A stretch of 64,000 nucleotides of DNA from Holothuria scabra (GCA_037179385.1 CM074195.1:13615887-13679886); one strand, 5' to 3'. Positions 1 to 15,300 are shown, counted from the stretch's first letter. A program made the numbers and translations. The notes: a model not told the origin generated them from the letters alone.

Positions 1-342
1 AATGGCCTGGGGGTGGGGGTATCTGACCTAGATACTGATTCTGATACCCTGCCCTCTGAATATGTGAAGATTGTGGGAATGCATTTCCTGGTAATGATTT
101 AACTGGCAATCCTCGTGGTGCTGAGAAGAAGCTTTGGGGGTTATTCCCTGGTTGTGATTTAACTGGCAATCCTCCTTGTGTTGAGAAGAGACTTTGGGAG
201 TTGGGAGGAAAAGGAATGAGCTGGCTAGCTGTAGATGGTGGTACTGACTTTGAGATGGAATGACCCATTGGAGCAAACCCGGGAGGAGGATTTACCGCCG
301 CACCTCTTGAACCTGATGTTGTTCTTGGAGACAAAGGTACCT
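1..342 (-). CDS. XRN1: XRN1 exon 30, cut by window edge (from residue 1604)
   Basis: A strong acceptor, TTGTTCTTTTTGCAG, precedes a frame open to the window edge. It encodes a Pro/Gln/Ser-rich stretch such as [12 protein letters not shown] and GQIPPPPGH. It holds two copies of a GGLPVKS-type segment. The C-terminal end and 3' UTR lie to the left of position 1. Confidence 0.87.
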
Positions 343-3300
343 CTGCAAAAAGAACAAGATTTTCCAATTTATTCCCAGCAACACCAAAGTTATGCTTTCC
401 CCCCTAATATTTTTGAAAAGTCCATATCTTACATATATACCCTTCTCCAAAACACAGCACACTTTTGCACTTTGATGTTAAAATGCTTAATAATAAAAAA
501 AATACTTTCGGTACTTTGTGTGAAGGTAACTATCCTGGAACTTTCAAACTTATGCCCCACCTACTATTACTCAAGGGGACACTATGAAACAATGCAGGTA
601 GACACAAGTTAGGGTGCCTATTTACTAAATATGGTCTACATATTTGTTTAATTACAAAATTATGACATACAATGACCTACAAATACTCACTGACTAAGCA
701 ATATAACTAAATGTTGAATGCAACAAACTTTAAAGAACATTTCTTACGTAATAGTTCTTCCACTGATATCTTCATTCCCTGGTTAGCACCAGTTTGATCC
801 AGTCCTATAGGAGGAGGGGTCTGCTTTGTCCCTGAGTAAGACCCAGCACCTGTGATATGACTGAGGTTGAGAAGCTGACAAAGTTCCTCTGTTTCTCTCT
901 GAAGTGTAAAACAACCAAGACAAACACTTAAGATAGAACTCAAGGTTGAATGCTAATCACACAAGAAAATGTGAGACGAACATGAAAACTAAGGGTCAAA
1001 ATGTTGAAGTTTGCAAAAACTGAATCAATTACCCACCACTTATACATAGTTGTGTTTAAAACATTAGAATGTTTTCATAACATGAAGCATGGAGGTGGGG
1101 CAGGGGGGAGGGCATGGGAGGAGAGGGATGGGGGGGGGGGACTTTTTGATGAAAGGAATGGCACATGTATGCTTGAGTCATGCGGAAATGATGCCACATG
1201 TAGCTTCTAGTACACCCAAATTAGCTGTGCAACAAGCCTGTGGCTGTATAGAGCATCATCAAACACTGTCTTTAATTTCCACTGCAATATGACTGCAAGA
1301 TAATAACTATGATAAAACAAGAAATCTTTCTATAAAATGCCCTCCATTGCAACTAACCTTGGCATAGCTCTCTGAAGTTACCTTCTCTTCCACTTGCTCC
1401 TCAATCTGGACTACTGGTTCATCCTGAGCTGAATCTGATGTTTCATCCCAAATTTCCTGGGGACTCATTGGCTCACTGGAATTCCTTTCAACTGGGGAGG
1501 AGGTAGGTGACCTGCCCATATCCATAGATGTAGGAGTGTCCTTACTGCCAGACCCAGCATTCATCTCCACACAGGGTCTCATGACATCTTCTCCTTCACC
1601 AGTTTTAAGCTTTTGCCAGACATCATTTAAATCCCCACCCTTGTTCTGATTTGTCTGATTCACACCACGGCTGGGCTGATCCTGTGGAGGTGGGGAACAC
1701 ACAGACTGCTCTGGGCTGGACTCCACTGTCTCTGAAGAGTTAGTACTACTTTCATCGTTTGTCAGGCTACTATCACTTTTACCTCTCTTGACCATTTTCT
1801 CCCTCTTCTTGAGAACCCCATGTGACTTTCCAGACTCCTCACTCCATCGAGAGAGGATGGTGTACTTTGGCATTCCAGCTTTGGCTTCCTTCTCTTGGTC
1901 TAACGCTGCTTGATTCAGATTCTTTGATGGAGGCCCACCAGGTTTCACAACAGATGCAAAAGAAGGTGGACGAGGGATGTTCTGTGAAGCTTTGACAGTT
2001 TGATTCTGTGATTGCTAGAGATAAACAAGAAATATGAGCATTTTAACAAGAAAACAAGAATTGACTCACGTATAGAGAGAAATTATTGATGAAGAACCTT
2101 TTAGGTTTGGAAAAACTTCAATTTACAAGGAGCTATTATGAGTCAAGATGTGGTTACTTTGGTAGCAAACTTTGTGAGGATTTCCATTTCAGTGAAACCG
2201 ACGATTTTTGTCAAATTAGATTTCCTGCAGCTGCTGATAAGGTTACTTACAAAGGAAGGTGGGACAACATTTTTAGTTGCGCAGTGGAATTTAAGTATAC
2301 AAATGATTTTGTCATGAATTAAAATAATGACTTTTCCAGAGTTCAATGGCAATTGTCGCAGGCGCATTTATTTAGATAACGCTGACGGATAAAATGGTTA
2401 AACTAGCCAATATACATAAGTGCTTTGGCTTTAACAGGGATTACTGATAGCTAGTAAGGGGAAAAGGGGAAACCCCTCAAAATATCTCCAATGTGTCATT
2501 TGCTTGAACATTGTACTAAATTTTATTTTAGAACCTTTATACATTCCAAAGATTTCTACAGGGAAAAGTGCGAGGGGGACATCTCTCCCAAGAATGATGG
2601 TAAGAAATATTACACGCCCCTCGAAGTCCAGAATCACCCCAAACAGCTATGTTTCAGAAAGCATAGCTGAAAAAAGCTAACTGTGCAAGGACTTTCTTCA
2701 GAAAAGTATTGTTTTTGCTGAACAATCCAGTTCAGCTTTGGCAATCCTGTGCACTTGAGCACAAACACTGCAAAAAAAACTTGGTCAAAATGGGCCGAAA
2801 AATATCCAATAAATGGATTCCTGGCATTAACCCTGATTTGAACATACCCTTTCCGGTCTCTGTTGAGATCCCTGCTGAGGCCCAGTCCTTCCATCCCTTT
2901 GGTGAGCCCCATCTCTGGACTCTGAGCTGTTCCTTGAAGATCTCTGATTGGGAGCTCCCTCTATTGACTGTGAACTGGTCCTTGAAGATCTTTGATGAGG
3001 AGCACCTGCTGTTGACTGTGAGCCAGTCCTTGAAGATCTTTGATGTGGAGCGCCCTCTGTTGACTGTAAGCTGGTCCTCACAGGTCTCTGTTGAGGTAAT
3101 CTTTCCCTGCCTTGGTTTCTGTCTGCCGATCCAAGTTGACCAATTTTATTTGCATACCACTGTTGGTGCTGGGTGTGAGGTGCTGAAGATGTTGGATTGA
3201 AGAATCTAATCTCGTTTGGTTGTGGTTTCACTACTGCCAGAGGTTTATCATTCCTTGGTTCCTTCCTGGCTCCAAAAGATATGTTCATCAGGGCTGCAGC

Positions 3301-6300
3301 AGTCATACGGTACCCACAATGTCCATCACACCTGAGCTTCAACCCTCCAACAAATTCCTCATCAAATACAACATCATAGATTGTGTCCAGTATGGTGGCT
3401 CCTGCAGAGAGTCCAACAAATTCTTACAATATGTTCAATTCTAACTCTCTGTTTTATGGTTGCCCTTACTACATTTAGAAAACAACTACACCATTCAGGC
3501 CTTGATTGGCAATTATTTTACAAAGCACACAATCATCCCTTGGCTTGTAATTTTCAACTTCATTTTAAGTGGTTGGCATACTCCACAAATTTGGTTCTTT
3601 GTACATGAATGCCCATTGACACATGAATGCCCACTGACAGAGGAGAACCACCGACTGCCCACAAATAAAGGTGTCACCTCACTGTGTCGAACTAAACACC
3701 CTTCCTCTTAGGTACCAAGCTTTGCTTTTTCAAAGTTGACACCTTTATACAATTGGCAGGAGTGCCTACCTCACTATTGTTACATAGCCCTTTCTCAAGT
3801 TGCCTACCCACAATAGTTTCAAACCGATTTTGGGGTAAAAGGAATGGACAATTCTGTATGTTCACTCCTACAATCTACAGTTACTCAGTTTACAGATACT
3901 CCAATGTTGAAAATTTTGTAAAACCGATAAAAATATGATTTAACTCAAGAGGAGTAAGAGTGACTAAAATCTATTGGAACAAACGTAATTGCCCAGAGGT
4001 CAGGTTTTTGACCATTCAGTGGCAGACAATTTAAATAAGAGCTATTTCTTATAATCAGCAATTTCCCCTTTTTTTCTACTCACCAGCTGGACTAGTGATC
4101 CTAAACTTTGCGTAGTCTGAAAGTTATTTTCACTACCCCACCTATTTCCATATTCATAAAGCTAAATAAAAATCTCAATAATTTTTTATGATGATACCTG
4201 TTAACCTTTCGAGTGAGTTCAATGGTTCAAAATTCCTGATATCACTACTTTAATGGGAGCCTAACAAATAGTCTAGGATATATTCTATCATTTCTTTTTA
4301 AAAACACACAAATATCCCAGTCAGGTATATTGTAATCCCACATAATATGAACCAACACTTGAATAACACATTGTATTAAGCTGCTACAAAATTGGAAGAA
4401 CTCCACTGCATGCACAGTCTTACGATTGGCTAAGTTCTTTTAGAAATACATAATGAACCCTGTTGTTCAATAGTCTCAAGGATTTACAACCAGCAAGACG
4501 AATTCAAAATCATATTTTTGCAACAATTCTTCCTAGAAGTGACCGAAAGAATCTCATAGCGGAAACAACATGACTATAAAATACCCATAATGCAACATGC
4601 AGGTCAATAGAACATTCAACAGACTTAATCATGTGTTGGAGTGTGACATAGACAACATAGACAATCTAATTCAGGGAGTTTGGTGAGGAGACAGAAGAAA
4701 TGATGCCATTGTCATATCAGTGTGTAAGTACTGCCAGTACCCTCAATGGGAAAATGAATAGTAAATGTCAGTGACTGTGCATGACTACTGGCATATGTTT
4801 GAACTGAAACATTCTTTTAGTGATAACTATGTGTGATAGTGCAATGTAATAAAGAATATATAACTGTGAATAGGAGGTACTTAGATTTTCATCTAGTTAT
4901 CACAAACCCAATGAGGAGAATTTCCAATCACACACTGATAAAATCAGTGGGCAATGGCCAGTGGGAAAGTGCTTAATTTAAATGATGGTAATTTTCAGTT
5001 TTTAGCAGCATTTGACAATAGCATGATGCAAAAAATATTAATGCTTTGTCTCCACCTCACTGAAACATAGCAAGTTTAATTCAAGGAAATAGGAATGGAA
5101 GATACACAAGGGCAAATATCACAATGCCAACACTAACTTCATAATGGTGGAATACAATGTCAGAAATTAAAACACAGGCCTGATTTTTAAGGAAATTTTC
5201 AGGTTTGTCAATTGGACAAAGCTGGAGCCAAAGTTAGATTTTCTGAAAAACTGTTTGGCTGTCAAAATGAAAGTGAAAAAAGTCTACTTGACAATTCAAC
5301 AACCTCAAAGAGAGCAAGCGGTTGCCTGAAACAATTTTTACTCCTCTCAGAAGATAGGATGAGTGCTAAATTTTAGCCCTGAAACATCTGATTTTGTGTC
5401 AAAAATCTCAACCACTCAGAGATAGATTCTTCTCTTGCACTTCTGTAACCACATAAACTAAAACTTTTTTGTAAAATTTTCTCTCTCTCATACTCAAGAG
5501 CTACAGTGTACTACATGCCATTGAACATTCGTTGAAATGCTTCAAACATATTGCTGGTCTCCTACAGTAGGATACATGCCAATTTATGTTCTGCCTGCAT
5601 GAACTGCCATATAAAAAGTAGAATTACAAAACTCAACAATATCAGTAGTTGCAACAATACCATGCCATTACTAGGGGATATATCAACAAGTGAAAATAGC
5701 AATGTTGAGCCATCTTTGCAAAGGAAATACTTCATCCTTAAAAGTTGTATATTAGTTTTGAGATACTCTGCTTAACTTGGTGAAAGAAAGACTTTTTTTA
5801 TCACATCCAACTGTATCTACTGAGTAAAAGAGGCACAGAACGTACCTTCCTGAATGCCAACAATTACCCCTCTCAGGCCTAGGGGTACAGAGTAACCTTC
5901 CCGCACATTAATTACACGGTCATACAATTGGTACACTGCCAATGGATCTGGTATAAGATTGCCTTGATAATCAAAGGGCTGTAAGAGAAGAAAACAGAAT
6001 GCAGCTGATGTTGGCAGGACTAAGACTGGTTATTAGTCTTCAATCTTAGTACCGCCTACAGCATGACAATGACTTAAAAAATTAAAGGTGGTCTTCTGTC
6101 CAGGAAATATCAAACAATGAAATTCAGGATCCAAAACAAAAGAAAGAAATGAGTAATTTTTGAGATTTGAGAGAGGAAAATTTGCCTTCATTTATATATG
6201 AAAATATGAAAGGATTGTGTAAAATTTTACTTTTCCTGGAAAATAAACATTTTCCAGCTCCGAGTGAGATTCTGAATTTCTGAATCCTAGCAAGGACTGT

Positions 6301-9300
6301 TATAACAGTTGCTGCAATAATGAGACTTTAAGAAGAAACAAGACTGAAAAATGACATGATTTCAAAGAAGCCACAGAGCAACAAAGAATGGTATACCAAG
6401 ACTGACAGTAAATTATTGACAATAAATAATTCTAAACATTTCCTGACTTTAACTGGCCTTTTATTGAAATCCTGTTGTCATTTTAATTACATGGTGATCT
6501 AAACATAAGGAAAAATATGTGTATGAGCAATTTTTTTTGCATGGGAAGATGCACTTTGCCATGACATATTTGAAAAGACTTCTACAAGTAAAAACAAGAG
6601 ACAGTAATCTGATCCAAAATCAGAGCAGCATGACTCATACTTTAAACGGTGGACAAACTTGTGAACATATGCCTTGATGCATACTTTGGTCTAAAGTTGT
6701 TGAACACTGCCTGCAGTATAGTGTGACAAAATCAACAAAAAAACTATGCAGCTATGAATAGGTAACTGAAGTATTTGCATGTCCTGATTACTAGTCAGAT
6801 TAATAGACAGATTACTTTGTATTTCTTCTATGGCAGTACCCAATCCCAGCCAAATTATGATAGCTTAGAAGATAAACACTGAAGCATTTTTCACAAACTT
6901 ACCCTGTGTAACAGATGTGGACGAACCATCATCTTGGCTTTTTTAGGTTTTTCATGAGCAGCCTAAAAATCAAGGGAAAAAGTCAAGATTTTAATGGTGA
7001 TAAGAAGTAGCAGTTTGGACATCTTTTACAGGAGTACTGATGTTGTGTTGCGTTCCCCTGGTGTCAAACCTTCACCATGTTCACAGTCTTTCACACTAAA
7101 CAGGAGTAGAGACCTGTCACTTAGATCACAAGCCTCACCACCATTTTGACCTAAACAATCTGGTGTAGTGTGCTGACCCATGCCTGACTGTTGCACTATA
7201 ACACTTTTGATTTTTGCCCAGCAGAGGGCGTGGCTTACCAATTGTGACATCACGTGAAAGTATTCTATAGCTTGCCAACATTGTCATCTTAAAAACAGAT
7301 CAAGTGGCAGATGGTTAACTCTGTGCAGACTGCACAAGTGCTAAATACAATGGGTTCAGTGACCCTGGGGGTAAATTCTTCCTTTCCTTTCATCTAAATT
7401 TTCACAACATATATGGAAATCACTTTGGTGTATGCAGAGATTAATTCTGCTTTTGCAAAGCTGTTGTTTTGCAATCTATGATATTTTTTAGAACTACAAT
7501 ATGTTTAATACTTAACAAGTCTGAAATTGAAACATTCTCATTTTTATAATTATAAGGGCAGAAAGCTCAGTTCTGCTTGAAACTGAATGGTTGGCAAATA
7601 TGCATACATATGCATACATCCATCTCACCCAAGGAAATTTGTCCTGAAAACCACAGGGAAGGGGGGGAGGGATTAATGGCAAAACACCCCTAGCTAATGG
7701 TTAAAACGCCCCTAGGTTCTCAAAGGACTGTGTGCACTATAATGGCCTGCAGGTCATTCAGAGGAGCCCAAAACTTTTATTAAGGGAAAAAGTTTAGTTA
7801 TACCCTGGCTATTGCATAAGAATTTGGGTCAAGTAAAAGAGGCTCTTTGCTTGAATTATCTTGAGAAGGAATATTCTACATGTTGAATCCACTACTAGGA
7901 CTGGGCACAAAACTTGCTGTATACCAATATTTGTGTGACATTAACCACAATGCAATGTACCTGATATACTTGTTCTTGAATCAGCTTTATGATTGGTTCA
8001 TCAAGGACTTGCTGGCCAATCTTGGCTCTTGGAGTCTTGCAGCATTCTACCTCTGACAGCCAATCCTTCAACTCTTTCAGCCGAGTTGTTGAATCTCCAA
8101 AGACATCGGATTCATAAAAAACATCAGACTGGGACTTAGTCCCTGAAAGCATGTCAAATATTTCTGGGAAGCTTGAAAAGAGAGAAAAGGAAATGGGAAA
8201 TAATTGAATTATAAAGTAACACTGAGACTGTTTAAAAAGTGAATTGTAGACCAATGCAGGATACATGTATGGTGCCCAAAATTCTTGAGCACAGATACAA
8301 CAAAAAAGACTTTACTCCATTAAACTGACACAAGTCTTCCAAATTTCAACACGATGAAAAAGTCTTATTTCAAATACCAGTGTCCCTTTTCCCATCACCA
8401 TCCTCTAAAGGTGGTGTGCGATCGGGAATAATCCTGTCCAAATCTATTCTGGAATAGCCTTATAGTTCTAAAAACAGTTGGTGACTGTACTTTAACTGAC
8501 ATGTATTCTAGCAACAACTTAAAGGGCAGGAGCAGTCACTTAAACTTGAGGTAGTGTAGTAGACTGTCCTGTTCCATGATTGGCTCTTGAGAGTCATGTG
8601 ACGATATTTTTCTCCCCAAAAGTGAAATTTGCTAGTAGTAACAGCTGGATTTACCTTGAATATGCTATATTGATGTCCTAAAATATTAATAAAGATGATT
8701 GTGCCAAGATTTATTAGTGTTTACCTTCATATGACAGGGTTAAAAACCTCTCCCCTGTATATTATTTAAAGGTATGGATCCAGATCTAGCTTGGTCATAA
8801 GAACACAACAACTAATATTCAATTTATGGCTTCCTTAGACAGACCCTTTTCGGCTTTCACTGATATCCACAATGATTTCTGGTCTTTTCCAAAAATGCGT
8901 AAATGTCGACGGACTACAGTTATGTCAGGTGGTGGCACTAACTACCCTTACTTTACTTACTGAATGTACCAGTGTGATTAAAAGTAACATCACAATAAAG
9001 TGTAACATTTAAATCTGAAATGAAAATACTGTACAAACTAAACCAAGTGGTGGACCTTACACATCAACGTCAACAACAACAGGCCAATAATATTCAAACC
9101 ACACTGAATATTACACTTCATGCTTACCTCACAACATACTCCCTTAAAACATCTAACAGTTTATTTGAGTACTGCCAGGAGGCACCTTCCTCAAATTTTT
9201 TAGTGTAACCAGGAACTTCCTCTGATGTTTTGTTGAACTTCAAATTCAGGCCAATATTGATACGACTCCCACTTTTAATGTCTTGGTCCACCCCAGTGCT

Positions 9301-12300
9301 GTGATTGGATGAATAAGGCAACTCAAGCATGATTATTTATGGACATTTTTTTTCATCATTTATGGAAATAAATGCACATTGGGCAGAACATATACCAATT
9401 TTGCAGTTTAAATGTAAAAGGATGCATGTTTTTCATTTCATAACAACCTTGCTTTTTTCAAGACTGGGTTTCCACCACCAAAGAGTACATCCAATACAAT
9501 AAGGAGGCAAATTTCCTGGGACTGTAAGTCTGTGGTTACTTCAATTTTGCATACTTCTTTTTTTTTTTGTAAGGGGGGGGGCTCATTCTTGGAGTATTCC
9601 ATGACTCATCTAATTTCTAAATTTCAGGTATAAAATGCTGCTGCACAATTGGAATAACAGGAGAGAAAGTCAACACAACAGAGTGAGGTAGGAGCCCATA
9701 CATATTTTGGGGGTGTCCCCTTGGAGATAAAGACAGAGTGATGTGGGAGCCCATACATACCTTGAGGGTGGCCCCTTAGAGACAAAGAGTGAGGTGGGAG
9801 CCCATGCATACCTTGGGGTGGCCCCTTAGAGACAAACAATAAGGTGGGAGCCCATACATATTTTGGGGGTGCCCCCTAGGAGATAAATACAGAGTGATGT
9901 GGGAGCCCATACATACCGTGGGGTGGCCCCTTAGAGACAAAGAGTGAGGTGGGAGCCCATACATATTTTGGGGGTGCCCCCTAGGAGATAAAGACAGAGT
10001 AAGGTAGGAGCCCATTCATACCTTGGGGGTGGCCCCTTGGAAATAAAGACGGTGCCAGTAATTCTTGAGACAAGATGAGAGGACACGGCTAGTTTCTTGG
10101 CAAGGACATGAGCTGGGTAATACTGGATGCGGTGTTGCTAGAGTGAAGGGAAAAGAAAAGACATTCTTGCACAAAACTATGAATAATACATTTTCAAAGA
10201 TGTTATGTGAGTTCTACATGAGTAAGTAATTCAAGAATTGTTTTTAAAAATTTTTCTCCAGTTAATAGCAACTGAAAATTTCTCCAAAATCAAGTATGTT
10301 GTAATATTTCAAGTACCATAACGCATGACTTATATTGAGATATCCTTGGTTTCAAGTGCAGTGTTTCTTGAGATGAGAAATTTATAATACTTCATATGCA
10401 GTTGTATCTAATACTAGGTACCAAGTGAAGTAACACTTTTGAAACTGTTTTTTTTTAAATTATTTACTAAAATGTTACTTAGAGGTAATACCATCAATAT
10501 AGTGAAGTGATAACGTCAGACTTATTGACATACATATCAAGTGACCCTCCAGATTAACTGATATCATGTATATCAAGTGAAGTGATCCCTCAGATTTATT
10601 GATATCATGCATATCAAGTGGAGTGATCCTTCAGATTTATTGATATCATGCATATCAAGTGAAGTGATACTTCATATGTACTGATATCATGCAAATCAAG
10701 TGATCCTTCAGATTTATTGATATCATGTATATCAAGTGAAGTGATCCCTCAGATTTATTGATATCATGCATATCAAGTGGAGTGATACTTCAGATTTATT
10801 GATATCATGCATATCAAGTGAAGGCATACTTCACATGTACTGATATCATGCATATCAAGTGACCCTTCAGATTTATTGATATCATGTATATCAAGTGATC
10901 CTTCAGATTTACTGATATCATGCATATCAAGTGAAGTGATACTACTTCAGATTTACTGATATCATGCATATCAAGTGAAGTGATCCCTCAGATTTACTGA
11001 TATCATGCATATCAAGTGAAGTGATACTACTTCAGATTTACTGATATCATGCATATCAAGTGAAGTGATACTACTTCAGATTTACTGATGTCATGCAAAT
11101 CAAGTAAAGTGATGTATCAGCTTTACTACAACTTTGGGTAATCTCAAGATGTCTGAACAGGAAGTTCTCTGATCGATTCTGGATTAAGAGTGGCTAACTA
11201 GTGATGGATGAAAGTTGTTATTCATTTCTAGCATTGTGATTTAATAAAATATAAAACATTTCCCTACCTGTTCTCTTTTCATGATATGCTGGAAGTTTGG
11301 ATCAGCTGGAATGCTAAACTTTACTGTAACTTTGCTGTCAGAAGCATCCAAAACCTAAAGAACAGATAAAACAACAATTTTTTTTAAAATAATTGAGTTC
11401 ACTTCCTTGTGTATGATTATGGGATAAAACTTGTCCCTCTACAGCCTGCGAATGACGAAAAAAAATCATCTTCAGGAGACTGTGGTAAGGACATCCAAAC
11501 TAGCGTTTCATGGTATACTATAATTTAATGGGTACCTTTACTCACTGAAATAAAATAAAAATTAAAAATGCTGCAATTGAGTGAAATATTACTAAAATAC
11601 AAATGTCATATAAACCATTTGATAAATTTCCTGTGTTTTTGACATTACAATATAACCATTCAGCACCATTCCAGTCACAAATTTCACCTGAGAGTTTGTA
11701 ATTGGGCCTTAAACATTAATTTCAAACAACTTGAATTTCCCACATTAACATGGCAGTTGCTTTCTTTTGACTAACTTTTAAACGATTGTTACTTATCAGC
11801 ATATGTTTAACATTGTGTACTTATAGTAAATACCCTGCATTGGTCTTATTCACTTTGCATAAAATAACTTGTCATCATATAATTGAGAAATTCATTGCAA
11901 CCTGTGGAAGAATCATAGCACGGCAGGCTCAGACAAGGACCTTGCTTCAGCGACCTCTGCCACAGATAATAGGACTTATCTATTACTTTATCTGTGTGCC
12001 AGAGAAACTTACAAACAAACATTCTTTCAAAAAATTACCCAGTGAATCAAAGGGACTTAACAAAGAGTAAATATCATTAAGATGTCTCAATGTGACCTGG
12101 TGAAACCACAACTTTTGTTGTAGTACACTGATAGCTACTGTAATTGTGTTGTTATTGTTAAGGTCCAATGAATTGCTGTGCTATGCATTCTGTTGACAAC
12201 TGTGAACTCAAACATGAAACTGTTTGAAGGAAGTTTTGAAAGGGATAAGTTGTGTCTGACAAAAGCTTGATGAATCAACATTTCATGGAAATAATTTAGT

Positions 12301-15300
12301 AAAGTTCTGCCTAATAAGTTTTGGTGATAATTTAGGGGAGCATTTTTCATCATTTTTAGAAAATGTTTTAGTAACAATCGGTACAATTTGACAGCTCTTT
12401 TGGGATTTTCCATAATGCAATTGCACCATGCTTAAGGAGTCTCCACCCCTTATTATTAGCCACAATTTGCAGTGAGTTTTGTCTTTTTCTTACCAATATG
12501 TTGGTTGTAGGGATGCTTAACTTTTAAAATGTAGTGTAGCACGAATAGGGGTAATTAAATGTTCAAAATATGTTCAGCAATTTTGTTGTTTCCAGGAACC
12601 TCTATCACAAAATCATCAAAATCCCATACATTTTATGAACAACATCTGCTACACAATTTTGCATTTGCATAGCAATTGTCCATTTTGTGCTGCAAAATGC
12701 AATGGGATACTGGATAAGTTTTTGTCTGAGGAGACAGGAATGATCAGAACACTTCACACATGTCGATAAATGGTATTTTTCTGGATATATCTGTGTCTTC
12801 AAAATCCTACTTTTTTCTCCTATGGTACTGGTATAACTGTTATACCAGTACCATTTATGGCAGTATCCATGTTACCAACTATAAGCTTTACCACAATACA
12901 TTTATCCAAATACAATCAGAATTGAACTTTCTTGTTCACTTCTTTGCTAGTCTTTAAATAAGAAAAAAATGGTTGCGTTAAAACCTGCAAAACAACACTC
13001 AGTGATTCCTGACCTCTTCTGAGTAGAGTACTTTTAACCAAATGCCTACAAAACTAATAAATTCCTCGTATACAGTAAGATGTTTACATTACATGAAATG
13101 GCCCTTACTAAAACTAACTACCACTGAACAGTCTAAACTCAACTTTTGGGCAGTTAAGTCAGGTTTGTACTTGATTTTAGCACCTACAATTTACAGCCAC
13201 TCCAACCATAAATGATTAAAAAATATGATAAAACCCTTTAAACATTGGAGTGGCTATAAACTTTGGATGTTAACATCAAGTGAAAACCTGACTTACCACC
13301 CAAAAGTCAGGTTTTAGACTGTTTACTGGTAGGAAGTTTTTAGTAAGGGCTGTTTCATATAATGTAGCAGCGGTAAGCCGTTCCCTCGACAATTCATAAA
13401 AAAAAAAAAAAATTGACATGATTGAGAAGTATCATAACCAGGGTTGACTGTATCTTTCCTTAAAAAAAATGACAAAAGATGCATCTAGCCTAAATAACAT
13501 TAAGCTTGCCTTAAATCTCCTGACAAATAAAAGCAAAGCTTATCAAACCTGATGATCAGATAAGTTTTAACAAGGCCAATGGGGAATTTCCAGGAAAACC
13601 AAAACTTATATCCAACTTTTTAGTGTGCCTAAAGTTTACACATTTCAACATATATATATTTGAGATGGCAAATCTTATTCATCCCATTCCCATAGCCATA
13701 GGTTGTTCAATTGCTGAGATAGTATATGGCAGAAATATGTTTATCAAAATGGAAATAGTCCATTGCCCAATACTACTTTCTTGCACACACACATCACCTA
13801 CTTTGTTTCCCTTTGAAATTAAATGTTTATATGACATTGAACACTTCCCTTTTTTCTTGCTTAGCATTGTTGTACAGAGAGGGCTTGTTATAGTCAAGTC
13901 ACCCCTAACAGTAAGCTTGGAATCACATTTTGGCAAAAGGAGCAGTAGTTTTTTTGAGAACAAGGAAATACAAAGACTGTAATTTGAATAGTACAACAAT
14001 GATATCACAAACTATTGTACAAATATACCACTTTAAACTGAGTGAATTAACAGCTCAGGAATGTCCTACGAAGATTATAGTTGAACTGTTAGAATGCATT
14101 TTTCATGCTTAATAATATATATTTGTGAAATTTTAGACTTACGAAATAAAATAGGGATAATTGCAGGTTTTAGGAGTATTTTTGTGTGAAGTACTTGACT
14201 ACTAACATCACATGATAAGATGTTGAGTCCGCAGTAGTCATGGCGATGTAGTTGGTGCCACGACCAGGGTTCTGTTACGTTGTATGCCATTCGTTCAACT
14301 GTAGTAGGATGCAGTTTGTGCACCAGAATGCCTATGATTTATGACTACAACCTTGAGCAAAAATCATTGTTAACACCCATTCTCTGCTCCCTCATACAAT
14401 TTTGGAGGTAATTACACCAATTCAGTATACACCATTTCCTTCAGGACCCAACTAGGGGTGCACCGGATTTCAAATCCGGCCAGAATTCCGGCCGCATTTT
14501 GGGATTTTTCCAAATCCGGTATCCGGCCGGATTTTGTCTTGAATCCGGCCGGATTTGCCAGATTTGTAGGTACACTGTACAACCCAACTTAATTTACTAC
14601 AGGACTAATAAAATATCATGAAATGCTAAAGACTAGGATGGGAGTGTGCTACTTACAATATTATTTAAAGATCTACTGTAGCTATAGGGTGTTATCAGTA
14701 TATAACTGCAAACTTTCTGATATGATGAAGGACTTAGTCACCCCCCATTCAGTACTTAATGTATGTACAGTATAATTATTCATAGAAGGTTCCAGCGATT
14801 TAAAATATTTTGTGAAGCAGTGTCGATAAATCCACCCACAGCTTATCAAATTCAGATAAATCTTCTCTGGTGCTCTTTTCAAGTTGATGTACAGAAGTCA
14901 GTTGCTGGATTAATAGTGATTCTGGGCAATATATATTCAAAAACCATCAGAAAAGATGTGAGATGTCAAATTTTCTTTAATAGCCAAAATGCAGTTGAAG
15001 TTGATGGAAGCAATCAACAAAACTTACTTGGTTTCAGTCAATGAACCCTGATACTTACCTCCTATTTACATATGTAATTCTCCTTACCTGCAAGCACTTT
15101 CTGGCATAAGTCATTTGGCACAAGAATAGCACTCTCTAGAAGTAGAGAGCAACATGGTAGCTCTTCCTGACCCCTCTTGCCCGTCTTCAAGCTCGGACTT
15201 GTCCTGACACCGTGGAGCGATAGCTACTTGGTGTACAAGGCGTGTAAGTACCAAGGAACATGTGAACTAAAAAACTCAACTATCAAGTTGCATTGAGAGA

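Noticed and set aside
235..612. 125-codon plus-strand frame
   Set aside because: Overlaps XRN1 exon 30 and its acceptor on the other strand and has no recognisable domain.
9624..10015. Open frames of 71-79 codons with repeating [21 protein letters not shown] units
   Set aside because: They follow from the period of the minisatellite next to exon 22. The exon frame itself hits a stop, and no start or splice support exists.
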